64,000 nt of DNA from Epilithonimonas vandammei. GTDB lineage: Bacteria; Bacteroidota; Bacteroidia; Flavobacteriales; Weeksellaceae. The notes beneath the pieces were generated by a model that saw only the letters and a program-made list of their open reading frames with translations, made no database searches and had not been told where the DNA came from. The position numbers were made by a program, and so were the translations under genes. The stretch is from the NCBI RefSeq assembly GCF_003860525.1, contig NZ_CP034161.1:496001-560000 (forward strand), written 5' to 3'. Positions 1 to 8,408 of this stretch are shown in pieces; the first letter of the stretch is position 1; each line of letters begins with the position of its first letter.

Positions 1-1
1 C

Positions 2-292
2 TTATTTTTCCTCATCTGAAGCGACTGCATACAGTTCAACTGTTTTTCGGGATTGCATCAGAAGCCTTCCTTTCTGAATTGTTGCAAATGCTGCGTAATA
101 GTAGGGCAGCCAATTGTTACTTTCCTTCGTAGCGATTTTATCAAAATCATTAGCTAATGCTGTATACTCATAAGCTGTTTTCTGTCCTTCTACGGTGGTT
201 ATTTTTTCGGTTATTGTTCTTTCGAAAGCAGTCTGCACAAATGTAGTTGCTGATTAAAAAATTAATGCTGCAGTCAAGAAAATATTTTTCAT
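2..292 (-). pseudogene. Broken secreted protein gene (TPR-like family), nonsense codon in signal peptide
   Basis: Reading leftward from an ATG at 292, the frame encodes a typical signal peptide start (M-K-N-I-F-L-T-A-A-L-I-F), then an in-frame TAA at 254-256, then continues without shift (S-A-T-T-F-V-Q-T-A-F-E-R...) to a second stop at 2-4. The remaining 78-odd residues, with N-W-L-P-Y-Y-Y-A-A-F, resemble the start of a roughly 200-residue flavobacterial secreted protein of TPR-like appearance, recalled from memory and not searched. The early stop and the short C-terminus suggest a decayed gene. A sequencing error or use of an internal GTG at 238 are alternatives. An operator-like tandem repeat lies upstream at 367-396. 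Confidence 0.55.
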
Positions 293-366
293 ATATGATT
301 AATTTATTGTTGTAAATTTCTGATTCTAAAATAGATTGCGCTTCCACTTGTATGAATTTTATTATA

Positions 367-396
367 CTGAATGGTTGTTTTTAATTGCTGAACTGT
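367..396 (-). promoter_or_regulatory. Tandem LytTR-type operator candidate
   Basis: On the minus strand ACAGTTCAG (396-388) is followed after exactly 12 bases by ACCATTCAG (375-367). This matches the AgrA/LytTR operator pattern of two 9-bp direct repeats with 21-bp spacing; the second copy has one mismatch. It lies about 75 bp upstream of the ATG at 292. The same arrangement occurs upstream of the LytS-like kinase gene at 42.6 kb. Confidence 0.45.
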
Positions 397-475
397 TTTT
401 TTTAAAAGCTCAATTTGCGATATTATAGACAGCTGAATATAAGTCTTTTATATTCTTTCTATTGTCTACTAATTA

Positions 476-700
476 TTATTGATCGCACCATTCGTTTTGT
501 CTACCCTCTCCGTGGTTAGTAAAGGAATAACTCCCACTTGCATCTGTAGTTGCTCCACCATAGGTATCCTTAAGTGTTACATTAATGTCTTTCAGCGGTT
601 TATTTCTATAAGTTACCTTTCCGGAAACAGTGGTTTGTGCCCAAATAATAAAACCAGTCAAAAGAAATAGAACTGTAATGATTCTTCCTTGCACTATCAT
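476..700 (-). pseudogene. N-terminal remnant of a carboxypeptidase-regulatory-like / TonB-receptor gene
   Basis: The 74-residue frame has a signal peptide (hydrophobic stretch about residues 7-20, ending I-W-A-Q) followed by T-V-S-G-K-V-T-Y and D-A-S-G-S-Y-S-F-T. That is the start of a CarboxypepD_reg-like beta-sandwich, found at the N-terminus of SusC/TonB-dependent receptors and other Bacteroidetes surface proteins. After S-Y-S-F-T-N the residues no longer look like the domain and a stop follows. Downstream (leftward) there is only AT-rich non-coding sequence, so the body of the gene is missing. I read it as a truncated remnant; a genuine small secreted protein is less likely. Confidence 0.5.
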
Positions 701-790
701 AATGTTAATTTTGATCCAAAGATATATCAGTTGGTAGCAATACCGAATTATTTGTTACCGAACTGTTAAAAATTATGCCCGAGCCGTCAA

Positions 791-806
791 TGTTTCACGT
801 AAAACA
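791..806. other. Degenerate parS-like site
   Basis: TGTTTCACGTAAAACA differs from the ParB parS consensus TGTTNCACGTGAAACA at one position (G to A). It lies in the intergenic space upstream of sodC. Two perfect parS matches occur at 11.5 and 13.5 kb, which makes this near-match more credible as a weak or decayed site. Confidence 0.35.
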
Positions 807-834
807 ATTCCCATTACATTGGCTTTAAAATTGT

Positions 835-842
835 TATATTTG
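835..842 (+). promoter_or_regulatory. Candidate -7 box for sodC
   Basis: TATATTTG fits the Bacteroidetes TAnnTTTG element and ends 21 bases before the sodC ATG. A TTG at 819-821 could serve as the -33 element, but the 13-base spacer is short, so the promoter call rests mainly on the -7 box. Confidence 0.35.
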
Positions 843-863
843 ATAAAATAAATAAACTATAAT

Positions 864-1364
864 ATGAAAAAGTTAATACTCATTGGAATTGCCGGTCTGT
901 CACTGGCATCCTGCAAAACAATTTCTAAGCAGTATGTTGTCCGACCAAAATCGTATACGGAAACACAGGGAACTGCAACATTTACTCAGAAAAAAGGCAA
1001 AGTGGAAATGGATCTTAGCGTATTCAAACTCAAACCAGGATTGCATGCCGTTCATATCCACGAGTTTGGAAACTGTAGTGCAACCGATGCATCTTCTGCC
1101 GGCGGCCACTGGAATCCTTCGAAAGATAACCACGGAAAATGGGAGTCCGATCATTTTCACATGGGTGATATTGGTAATCTGGATGCAGACAAAGACGGAA
1201 AGTCTCGTCTGATATTTTCAACGGACAAATGGTGTCTTGGATGTGATGATCCAATGAAAAACATTATCGGAAAATCTATTGTGATCCACGCAGGAGTAGA
1301 TGATTTTCATACTCAGCCAACTGGAAATGCAGGAGGAAGAATTGGGTGTGTGGAGATAAAGTAG
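864..1364 (+). CDS. sodC: Cu/Zn superoxide dismutase, lipoprotein
   Basis: Converts superoxide to hydrogen peroxide and oxygen outside the cytoplasm. The 166-residue protein starts with a lipoprotein signal peptide (lipobox L-A-S-C, Cys17), so it should be membrane-anchored. Metal ligands are all visible: H64 and H66 in H-I-H for copper, bridging H82, zinc ligands H90, H99 and D102 (H-M-G-D), and copper ligand H142. Cys71 and Cys161 are placed for the conserved disulfide, and R159 for the active-site arginine. The protein is of normal length and appears active. The gene stands alone, divergent from the truncated gene to its left. Confidence 0.93.
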   Translation: MKKLILIGIAGLSLASCKTISKQYVVRPKSYTETQGTATFTQKKGKVEMDLSVFKLKPGLHAVHIHEFGNCSATDASSAGGHWNPSKDNHGKWESDHFHMGDIGNLDADKDGKSRLIFSTDKWCLGCDDPMKNIIGKSIVIHAGVDDFHTQPTGNAGGRIGCVEIK

Positions 1365-1453
1365 TACAGATTTTGATGATAATAGACGGATATATAACAA
1401 ACAATAATAGGTAATCTGTTATAGATCTGTCTATACTCTTTCCTGTCTAAAGA

Positions 1454-1822
1454 TTATATTTCAAAACTTTGGAAAGCATCAATTATATGATTGATTTCCA
1501 AAGTTTTTTGATGGTTTGGAAGTACAGAAATAATATCAAACCTTACTTCTTTATTAATATTATTCTCTTCAACAAAATAATTGGCAGCTGATATTAATAA
1601 CTTGATTTTCTTTTTATTAACTGCTTCCTGTGGTTCAAGAAAAGCATCTGTATTTCTGGCTTTAACTTCTATGATGATGATTTGATTTTGCTTCTCAGCG
1701 ATGATATCGATTTCCGCTTTCAGATATCGGAAATTGCGCGCAAGAATCTTATATTCTGCTTTGACTAAAAAATCCACCGCAAGATCTTCGGCAATCTTTC
1801 CAAATTCGTTATGGTCTGCCAT
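1454..1822 (-). CDS. yraN: YraN family protein (UPF0102), endonuclease-like fold
   Basis: A 122-residue protein with the YraN pattern: N-terminal F-G-K-I-A-E-D-L-A and the PD-(D/E)xK-like residues D39 (E-I-D-I-I) and E52-V-K54. The family has a restriction-endonuclease-like fold; its physiological role is unsettled. The gene follows ldcA by 12 bases in the same direction, so the two are probably co-transcribed. Confidence 0.88.
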   Translation of the reverse strand: MADHNEFGKIAEDLAVDFLVKAEYKILARNFRYLKAEIDIIAEKQNQIIIIEVKARNTDAFLEPQEAVNKKKIKLLISAANYFVEENNINKEVRFDIISVLPNHQKTLEINHIIDAFQSFEI

Positions 1823-1834
1823 TTTGGACTCTTA

Positions 1835-2767
1835 TTAATGAAATTCCACAAGTACTTTTTTATCTACTTTCATTTTGACTTCTGAACCAATAATCAATGG
1901 TCTGTTGTCGTAAATATGGCCATTCGGGAATGCATAAACTGTTGGAAAATCATATTTTGAAACTCGGTCGGCAATCAGTTGATATGTAAAAGAATCATAG
2001 GATTCTTCGTATTCTTTATTCTCTGTTTCTTTTCCCATATTGGTCATCCCGCCAACAATTAATCCTTTGATTTTTTTGAAAACACCAGCTAATTCAAGAC
2101 TCATAATCATACGATCCAGGGCATAAAAATTTTCACCAATATCTTCTATAAATAAGATTTTATCTGTAAAATCGAAGGAATATGGTGTTCCTAAAAGTGC
2201 ATAAATCAAGGCGAGATTACCGCCCACTAAAATTCCCGAAGCCTCTCCTACTCTATTACTGGGATTCGAATTGATTTTGTATGCAAGATTTTTACCTTTC
2301 AGAATATCAAAAATCAATTCATAGCTTTCTTCTCTAACACCAAAACTGGATGTTTTGACTGTTTGTCCGTGGATAGATGCAAACCCTTTCTTCAGTAAAT
2401 AGCTTTGAATAACTGTATTGTCAGAATAACCAATATACCATTTTGGATTTTTCTTGAATTCCGTCAGTTTCAAATCCTGCAAAAGATGCTGACAACCGTA
2501 ACCACCTCTCGAAGCCCAGACTGCAGATATGTCTGGGTCATTTAAAGCCCAATTAACATCGTTTATTCGCTGTTTTTCTGTTCCAGCGTATGAATAACCG
2601 TTTTGGTATTTTGTGTAGAGATTTTCGCCTAAAACTGGTTCGTAACCTTTGGATTTGATTAATCTTAAAGTTTTATCCAATTGTGGAATCTCTACAGAAC
2701 CTGCTGGGGAAATAATGGCAATCTTAGAACCTTTTTTTAACGGTTTGGGGAAAGTAAAGTTTTGCAT
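1835..2767 (-). CDS. ldcA: Peptidase S66, LD-carboxypeptidase (muropeptide recycling)
   Basis: Expected to remove the terminal D-alanine from tetrapeptide murein fragments in the cytoplasm. The 310-residue product shows the S66 signatures: G-S-K-I-A-I-I-S-P-A-G-S near the start, R-G-G-Y-G at 87-91, nucleophile S115 in G-Y-S-D, H133-G-Q, and F-P-N-G-H-I-Y-D near the C-terminus for the catalytic histidine. I chose the ATG at 2767 because the product then begins directly at the conserved domain; the 30-residue upstream extension of the open frame (to 2857) is unlike the family. It is the first gene of a two-gene unit with yraN. Confidence 0.88.
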   Translation of the reverse strand: MQNFTFPKPLKKGSKIAIISPAGSVEIPQLDKTLRLIKSKGYEPVLGENLYTKYQNGYSYAGTEKQRINDVNWALNDPDISAVWASRGGYGCQHLLQDLKLTEFKKNPKWYIGYSDNTVIQSYLLKKGFASIHGQTVKTSSFGVREESYELIFDILKGKNLAYKINSNPSNRVGEASGILVGGNLALIYALLGTPYSFDFTDKILFIEDIGENFYALDRMIMSLELAGVFKKIKGLIVGGMTNMGKETENKEYEESYDSFTYQLIADRVSKYDFPTVYAFPNGHIYDNRPLIIGSEVKMKVDKKVLVEFH

Positions 2768-2899
2768 TGTGTTGGATTTTGAATTCAGAATTTTAAAGCA
2801 AAGGTCGCGACGATTTTTTGAATTATTGAAACTATTTCGAGGATTGTAACCGTGCAAAACTTTGTGGTAAAGACCTCAATTGTTTTACATCGTATCTGC

Positions 2900-2981
2900 A
2901 GCCCGACCTGAGCGGTTATCCTTTTTGCGAGAGGCTATGCCGAGCAAAAAGATAATAGCGGAGGGCGGAAATAGCTGCCAT
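2900..2981. repeat. Palindromic intergenic repeat, family A (copy 1)
   Basis: An imperfect long hairpin in the space between ldcA and the LysE-type gene. The left arm carries gcccga...gcgg.tatccttttt and the right arm aaaaagata.tagcgga..gcgg.aaatagct. The same two arms, with the same spelling over most bases, recur around 13,528-13,633. It contains no coding frame worth calling. Confidence 0.6.
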
Positions 2982-3032
2982 AAAAATTAATAATTTTATT
3001 ATACAACGGAGTCCAAAGATGCCCAAAACATT

Positions 3033-3710
3033 TTATCTAATTTTTGGCTGTTGTTTCTCTGCTTTCTCCAGTTTCTCTTCGAAACTGTTGAATTTTTTGA
3101 AACTTTGCAGGAAGATAAATATGCTGAAAATCACTAGAATAATGCCGACTCCTTTTCTTATTTTGTTAGCCACACGCTGATTCAGTTTGTCATGAAACTG
3201 TTTTGCCAGGATGATTTTGAACAAATCTATGAGTAAGTACGTCCCGATAACAATGCCGATGTAAAGCACAAAATCCTGAACTTTGGGATAAGCATTCCGA
3301 ACCGAAATGACGGTTACAAGCCAGAAAAGAACCACTCCAATGTTAAGAAGGTTAAGTAAAAATCCGTTGAGATAAGTCTTCAAATAATTTTGGCTAATCA
3401 GTTTTTCTTCGCCTTCCATATGCATTTTAGTCTTGGAAATCAGCATATAAAGTGCATAGATAAAGATGAGAAATGCAGAAATCTTGTAAAATCCGGGATG
3501 CTTGTCTATGAGATACACCAAGTCTGCACTGGCGTAATAACTGACGATAATACAGAGAATATCTGCCGAAACTACCCCAAAATCCAGAGCCAGAGCATGT
3601 TTTGGACCGCGGGAGAAGCTGGTTTCTATCAATAGGAAAAATATAGGTCCTATAAAGACCAGACTAAGCATTATTCCTAATCCGACAGCGTATAAAATAA
3701 GTTCGAGCAT
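3033..3710 (-). CDS. LysE/RhtB-family exporter
   Basis: A 225-residue integral membrane protein with about six hydrophobic segments and the family signature near the N-terminus (G-L-G-I-M-L-S-L-V-F-I-G-P-I-F-F-L-L). LysE-type carriers export amino acids or related small molecules; the substrate cannot be told from sequence. The C-terminal tail is charged (E-K-L-E-K-A-E-K-Q-Q-P-K) and probably cytoplasmic. It stands alone. Confidence 0.82.
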   Translation of the reverse strand: MLELILYAVGLGIMLSLVFIGPIFFLLIETSFSRGPKHALALDFGVVSADILCIIVSYYASADLVYLIDKHPGFYKISAFLIFIYALYMLISKTKMHMEGEEKLISQNYLKTYLNGFLLNLLNIGVVLFWLVTVISVRNAYPKVQDFVLYIGIVIGTYLLIDLFKIILAKQFHDKLNQRVANKIRKGVGIILVIFSIFIFLQSFKKFNSFEEKLEKAEKQQPKIR

Positions 3711-3794
3711 TCGTTTTTAATTTCGGAACCGGCTGTAAAAATAGAGATTTAAAATTTAAGAAATCCTGATAAACTTGTACTAAGTTAGATTTAT

Positions 3795-3861
3795 CTCGCA
3801 GATTTTTGTCCACTTAGCTTATTTTGGTATAATCTAGATGTGTAAAAAAATAATCTGCGAG
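3795..3861. repeat. Inverted repeat downstream of rnr
   Basis: CTCGCAGATT (3795-3804) and its exact complement AATCTGCGAG (3852-3861) bracket a 47-base AT-rich loop in the gap between rnr and the LysE-type gene. It could act as a transcription end signal for rnr or be a small repeat element. Confidence 0.4.
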
Positions 3862-3878
3862 CTTTCTAAGGATTGATT

Positions 3879-6029
3879 TTAATCAATAATTTTAAAATCG
3901 AGTTGCTTAGCAATCAAGTTAGCTTTTACTACTTTGATTTTTACTTCGTCTCCCAACTGATAGGTATTTCCTGTTCTGGACCCGACAATTGCATAATTTT
4001 TAGCATCTAGGGAATAAGAATCGTCTACCAAATCACGGAGTTTTATCATTCCCTCTGCGCCGTTTTCCGGAATCTCTACCCAGAAACCATACTCTGCAAC
4101 ACCGGAAATCACACCTGTAAAAACTTCGCCAATATGCTGTTCCATAAACTTAACCTGCATATATTTGATGGAATCTCTTTCTGCATCTGCGGCCAGACGT
4201 TCCATCGCTGAACAATGTTTCGCCTTCTCTTCCACTTCTTCTTTATTAGGCGATTTTCCACCGTCCAGATAATGCTGAAGCAATCTATGTGCTATCAGAT
4301 CCGGATAACGACGGATTGGGGATGTGAAATGAGAATAATAGTCGAAACCAAGTCCGTAATGTCCAATTGGGTCGGTAGAATACACCGCTTTACTCATACT
4401 TCGCATTGCCAATGTTTCAATCATATTTTCTTCGCCTTTTCCTTTGACATCGCTCAATAACCTGTTAAGTGATTCTGCTACTTTTTTGGTATTCGCCAAG
4501 TCCATTTTGTATCCGAAAGAAAAAACAAATTCTTGGAGTGATTTTAATTTCGCTGGATCTGGATCATCGTGAATACGATAAATGAATGTATTACCTGTCG
4601 GCTCTTTTCGTTTATTTAAAGATATAAATTCTGATACTTTTTTATTAGCCAAAAGCATAAATTCTTCAATTAAATGATTGGAATCTTTGCTGACTTTGAA
4701 ATAAACACCGATTGGATTGCTCTCGTCATCCAGATTAAATCTAACCTCGCTCCTATCAAAGGTAATGGCGCCGTTTCTGATGCGTTCGTTACGCATTATT
4801 TTGGCTAATTTATCCAATTGCAGAATTTCTTCTGTCAGGTCGCCTTGCTTGGTTTCGATTCTTTCCTGGGCTTCTTCATAAGTGAATCTTCTATCAGAAT
4901 GAATGACTGTTCTTCCAAACCACTCTTTATGAACTTTTGCTTCCTCATCCATTTCAAAAACGGCTGAAAAGGTGAATTTATCTTCGTGCGGACGCAGTGA
5001 ACAGACATCGTTACTTAGAACCTCTGGAAGCATCGGCACTACTCTATCTACCAAGTAAACGGAAGTCGCTCTGGCGTAAGCTTCGTCGTCTAGGATAGTT
5101 CCTGGTTTTACATAATGAGAAACGTCCGCAATGTGAACACCAATCTGCCAAAGTCCGTTTTCCAATTTCTGAATAGATAAGGCATCATCGAAATCCTTGG
5201 CATCTTTCGGGTCAATCGTAAATGTCAGAATATCACGCATATCCCAGCGTTTCGCCACTTCATCAGCATTGATACTTCTATCGATTTGGTCTGCATCGTG
5301 TTCTACTTCCGGTGGAAAATTATAAGGCAAACCATATTCGGCTAAAATAGAATGAATCTCGGTTTCATGTTCGCCAGGTGCGCCTAAAACGGTAATTATT
5401 TCTCCTTCGGGATTCTTGCTTCCTGGTCGCCATTCGCGCATTTTGGCGATGACTTTGTCACCATCTTCTGCGCCATTGAAATGGTTTTTACTGATGAACA
5501 TATCCGTGTTCATCGTCTTTTTATCAAAAACTACAAATCCGAAATCTTTATCCGCAATCTGCTGGAAAACCCCAACAAAAGTGTCTTTGGCTCGTTCTAA
5601 AACCTCGACCACAGAACCTTCAACTTTTTTCCCTTTGAAGTTATAAGTTACCAAAAGGACTTTGTCGCCTTGCAAAGCATCTTTTACATTTTTCTGATGA
5701 ATGAAAACATCATCGGGCATTCCGTCCACTTTTACATAAGCATTTCCGGATTGGTTGAAATCAATAATACCTGTTAAAGTACCTTCAATATTGAGATTGA
5801 CGATGTATTTTCCTTTCTCTGTTTCTTTGATTTTCTGAGTCGCCAAAAGTCTGTGAAGCGCCTGAATTACAAGCTCTCTTTGTCTTGGATTTTTGTAATC
5901 TATTCCTTCCGCAATCTGTTTGTAATTATAGATTTTGGAAGTTTTCTGATTCATAAAACGCAGAATTTTTCTTCCAATATCCTGAAGTTTCTGTTCGTTT
6001 TTATGAGATGTATGTTTTTTGTTTTTCAT
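3879..6029 (-). CDS. rnr: Ribonuclease R
   Basis: A 3'-to-5' exoribonuclease that degrades structured RNA. The 716-residue protein has an N-terminal winged-helix region (about 15-80), cold-shock domains (about 80-230), the RNB catalytic domain (about 260-590) and a C-terminal S1 domain (about 630-712). The catalytic acidic cluster is intact: D273, D279, D281 and D282 in D-P-K-D-A-K-D-F-D-D. It lacks the lysine-rich tail of the E. coli enzyme, ending shortly after the S1 domain. The gene is monocistronic here. Confidence 0.96.
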   Translation of the reverse strand: MKNKKHTSHKNEQKLQDIGRKILRFMNQKTSKIYNYKQIAEGIDYKNPRQRELVIQALHRLLATQKIKETEKGKYIVNLNIEGTLTGIIDFNQSGNAYVKVDGMPDDVFIHQKNVKDALQGDKVLLVTYNFKGKKVEGSVVEVLERAKDTFVGVFQQIADKDFGFVVFDKKTMNTDMFISKNHFNGAEDGDKVIAKMREWRPGSKNPEGEIITVLGAPGEHETEIHSILAEYGLPYNFPPEVEHDADQIDRSINADEVAKRWDMRDILTFTIDPKDAKDFDDALSIQKLENGLWQIGVHIADVSHYVKPGTILDDEAYARATSVYLVDRVVPMLPEVLSNDVCSLRPHEDKFTFSAVFEMDEEAKVHKEWFGRTVIHSDRRFTYEEAQERIETKQGDLTEEILQLDKLAKIMRNERIRNGAITFDRSEVRFNLDDESNPIGVYFKVSKDSNHLIEEFMLLANKKVSEFISLNKRKEPTGNTFIYRIHDDPDPAKLKSLQEFVFSFGYKMDLANTKKVAESLNRLLSDVKGKGEENMIETLAMRSMSKAVYSTDPIGHYGLGFDYYSHFTSPIRRYPDLIAHRLLQHYLDGGKSPNKEEVEEKAKHCSAMERLAADAERDSIKYMQVKFMEQHIGEVFTGVISGVAEYGFWVEIPENGAEGMIKLRDLVDDSYSLDAKNYAIVGSRTGNTYQLGDEVKIKVVKANLIAKQLDFKIID

Positions 6030-6046
6030 TTAATTTTAATTTTAAG

Positions 6047-6128
6047 ATGTTTAAACTTGTCTAAAAAAGTATTTAACTCATTTAAAAAAACGTTTAAACT
6101 CGTTTAAATACGTTTAAAACTTATTTAA
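6047..6128. repeat. Degenerate GTTTAAA tandem repeat
   Basis: Between the rnr start and the AlbA_2-type gene, units of the form (c)GTTTAAA recur at roughly 10-12-base steps towards the right side (cgtttaaact-cgtttaaata-cgtttaaaac-ttatttaaat), with more diverged units to the left. No coding frame. It may be a binding array, or simple slippage in AT-rich DNA. Confidence 0.4.
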
Positions 6129-6133
6129 ATATT

Positions 6134-7795
6134 TTATTTTAAGTTCCACGTACCATATTCATTACTTTCTATTGTGCCTTCTAGTCTAAGCGCAGAAAGT
6201 AAATTTGTTACCTTATTTTTCTTCTTAGCGTCAGTAAGTGCTTGAGATAATTTTGGAATAATAAAATTATCTATATCCTTTCTTTTGGCTTTACCTGATT
6301 TGGAGATAAATTCTAATATTAATTTTTTAAAATGTTTATCATCCAGACTTCTGTTATGAATGTATTCTGCCAAAAGTTCTTTGTTATCGGTGGGTTCGAG
6401 AACATGATAAGAAATATAATTACTTCCCTTTCGTCCCTCTATGAATCTCTTCTTTTTCAAGTAAGTAAATTCATCATCGCTTAGAATTTTTTTCTTTTGA
6501 ACCTTATCTAGAATTAACGTATCTTCTAATGTAATTTCTGAATTTTTAATAAGAATTTTGGCGAAGTCTTCATTGATAACCTTCCCAGTAATGGTAACTT
6601 TTACTTTTCCATCAGTAAAGTCATATTCTGGTAGAGGAAAGAATCTTTGTTTTTGAAAATTAAAAACTTTTCTAATTCCTCCACCTTGTGTTTCAATCAT
6701 TCCGAGATTCTTCATTGCTTCAACCAAAAAGGGATTTCTGTAAGATTCTTCCGGTGTATCTTTTAAAACTACATCCTCTACGGAATTGGGTAAAAATGTT
6801 CCATAATTGGAAAAAACCAAATGGTCATCTTCAAACTCTACTACATTGATACGCGATTTTTTGCTGTAATCTTGATGAGCAATAGCGTTGTTCAAAGGCT
6901 CTCGGATGACAAACGGGTCATATCTCAAAACTTCATCTGGAAATAAAGTTCCTTCCCGTAAATATCTATATTTAAGATTTCTTATTTTCTTGTAAATCTC
7001 ATCTACCGAAAGAATCAGTGGAATGGAGAAAATTTCAAAATCTTTATCCTGATTATCAACAGTTTTAAGATTCCAGCGTATCTTAACTGTAGAATCTAAA
7101 AAATGTTCCTCTTCCTCTCTACCTAAAAGAATAAAACAAGTTCTGGTAATCTTTCCTTTGATTGTTAATTTTGCTTTATTTAGAAATTTAGCATTATCCC
7201 AAGAATCGATATCATCAATATATTTTGGATTTCTTTTGATAAATTCTTGTTTTGCTTTTATAACAGCATCCTCGTCTAAATCATCAATCGTAGCATTCTC
7301 AATGATTTCTTTGGACCAATCTTCAATCACTAAATTTTCATAGATAATAGCTTCTTTTCTTTCATCTCGGATTTCAATCAAATGCTCGCCAATTCTTTGC
7401 CAAGCTTTCTTATGAGCAAAAACACATTGTCTAAAAGGATGTTTCGGAATTTTGAAAATCCAAATAGTCTTGTTTGTATCAGAAGTGATTATTTCTTCAA
7501 CTTCAAAATTATCAGAATCAAAATGTGTCAGGTTACCTAATATTCTATATTTGATATTATCAGTACTATAATCCTGAAAGTCCTGAATTCCGACTATTTT
7601 TAACGTTTTATCTTCAACTCCAATCACAAGATTTCCACCACCAGAATTAGAAATTCCTGAGATATATGAAATAATATCTTCCCCCAAACGCCCCGAAACA
7701 GAATGTTTTAAGTTTTTGAATTCTTTCCATTCACACTTTTCATCTTCTTTGGGAAAATTTTTCTTCAGGAATAGATGCAATTCATTTTCAGTCAT
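6134..7795 (-). CDS. AlbA_2 (Schlafen-type) and HATPase_c_4 domain protein
   Basis: A 553-residue protein of the group annotated as putative DNA- or RNA-binding transcriptional regulators. The N-terminal AlbA_2 region includes W-K-E-F and S-G-G-G-N-L-V-I-G-V (about 51-60). A GHKL-type ATPase fold follows, with R-E-P-L-N-N-A-I-A-H-Q-D-Y-S at 298-311 and a G-G-G-I-R-K motif later. The C-terminus is winged-helix-like and lysine-rich. The start is the ATG at 7795; a TTG nine bases upstream is open but less likely. Genes of this type are patchy in flavobacteria and sometimes lie near mobile or defence loci. No partner gene is visible, so no specific role is claimed. Confidence 0.75.
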   Translation of the reverse strand: MTENELHLFLKKNFPKEDEKCEWKEFKNLKHSVSGRLGEDIISYISGISNSGGGNLVIGVEDKTLKIVGIQDFQDYSTDNIKYRILGNLTHFDSDNFEVEEIITSDTNKTIWIFKIPKHPFRQCVFAHKKAWQRIGEHLIEIRDERKEAIIYENLVIEDWSKEIIENATIDDLDEDAVIKAKQEFIKRNPKYIDDIDSWDNAKFLNKAKLTIKGKITRTCFILLGREEEEHFLDSTVKIRWNLKTVDNQDKDFEIFSIPLILSVDEIYKKIRNLKYRYLREGTLFPDEVLRYDPFVIREPLNNAIAHQDYSKKSRINVVEFEDDHLVFSNYGTFLPNSVEDVVLKDTPEESYRNPFLVEAMKNLGMIETQGGGIRKVFNFQKQRFFPLPEYDFTDGKVKVTITGKVINEDFAKILIKNSEITLEDTLILDKVQKKKILSDDEFTYLKKKRFIEGRKGSNYISYHVLEPTDNKELLAEYIHNRSLDDKHFKKLILEFISKSGKAKRKDIDNFIIPKLSQALTDAKKKNKVTNLLSALRLEGTIESNEYGTWNLK

Positions 7796-7940
7796 AGAAA
7801 ACAAAATTAGTTTAATAATTTTAGTTAATAAAGATAAAGTAAAATAGGGGAGTTTTGGAAACCTTTGTATTAATTTTATGGTTTCGTGAGAAAGAACTTT
7901 CTCTGTGAAATGCGTTGCAAAGATACAATTTTTAAAATAA

Positions 7941-7967
7941 AGCCTGAAGTGATCTCACTTCAGGGCT
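7941..7967 (-). terminator. rpiB transcription terminator
   Basis: A near-perfect hairpin (AGCCTGAAGTGA / TCACTTCAGGGCT) just downstream of the rpiB stop, followed in the rpiB direction by a T-rich tail. The symmetrical flanks would also allow it to work from the other strand. Confidence 0.75.
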
Positions 7968-7976
7968 TTTATTGCT

Positions 7977-8408
7977 TTAGCAAAATGCTATTTTATCTAC
8001 TCTGTTCTGGTGTCTGCCACCTTCAAAATCTGTGTTCAAAAACTTATCTACAATCTCGAAAGCCAATTCTTTTGAAATGAATCTCGCCGGAATAGAAATC
8101 ATATTGGCATCGTTGTGTTGTCTCGCCAATGCTGCAATTTCCGGCATCCAGCAAAGTGCACAACGGATTTTCTGATGTTTGTTGGCTGTGATTTGTACGC
8201 CGTTTCCGCTTCCACAAATCAAGATTCCTAATTCGTTTTCTCCACTTTCTACAGATGATGCTGAAGGATGGACAAAATCTGGGTAATCTACAGAATCAGT
8301 AGAGTAGGTTCCAAAATCCTGAACTTCATACTTACCTTCGAGGTATTTTTTTATTAATTCTTTGTATTCAAAACCAGCGTGGTCTGCGGCTATTGCTATC
8401 TTTTTCAT
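7977..8408 (-). CDS. rpiB: Ribose-5-phosphate isomerase B
   Basis: Interconverts ribose 5-phosphate and ribulose 5-phosphate in the pentose phosphate pathway. The 143-residue protein shows all RpiB motifs: A-A-D-H-A-G (7-12), the catalytic cysteine C65 in C-G-S-G-N-G-V-Q-I-T-A-N-K-H, H98 in R-Q-H-N-D-A-N, and G-G-R-H-Q-N-R-V-D near the C-terminus. It is single, terminated by the hairpin just downstream, and its start abuts the non-coding candidate origin region. Confidence 0.95.
   Translation of the reverse strand: MKKIAIAADHAGFEYKELIKKYLEGKYEVQDFGTYSTDSVDYPDFVHPSASSVESGENELGILICGSGNGVQITANKHQKIRCALCWMPEIAALARQHNDANMISIPARFISKELAFEIVDKFLNTDFEGGRHQNRVDKIAFC

Noticed and set aside
29-48. ACAGTT-C-AACTGT palindrome as a regulatory site
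   Set aside because: It lies within the decayed coding frame at the left edge and has no promoter next to it.
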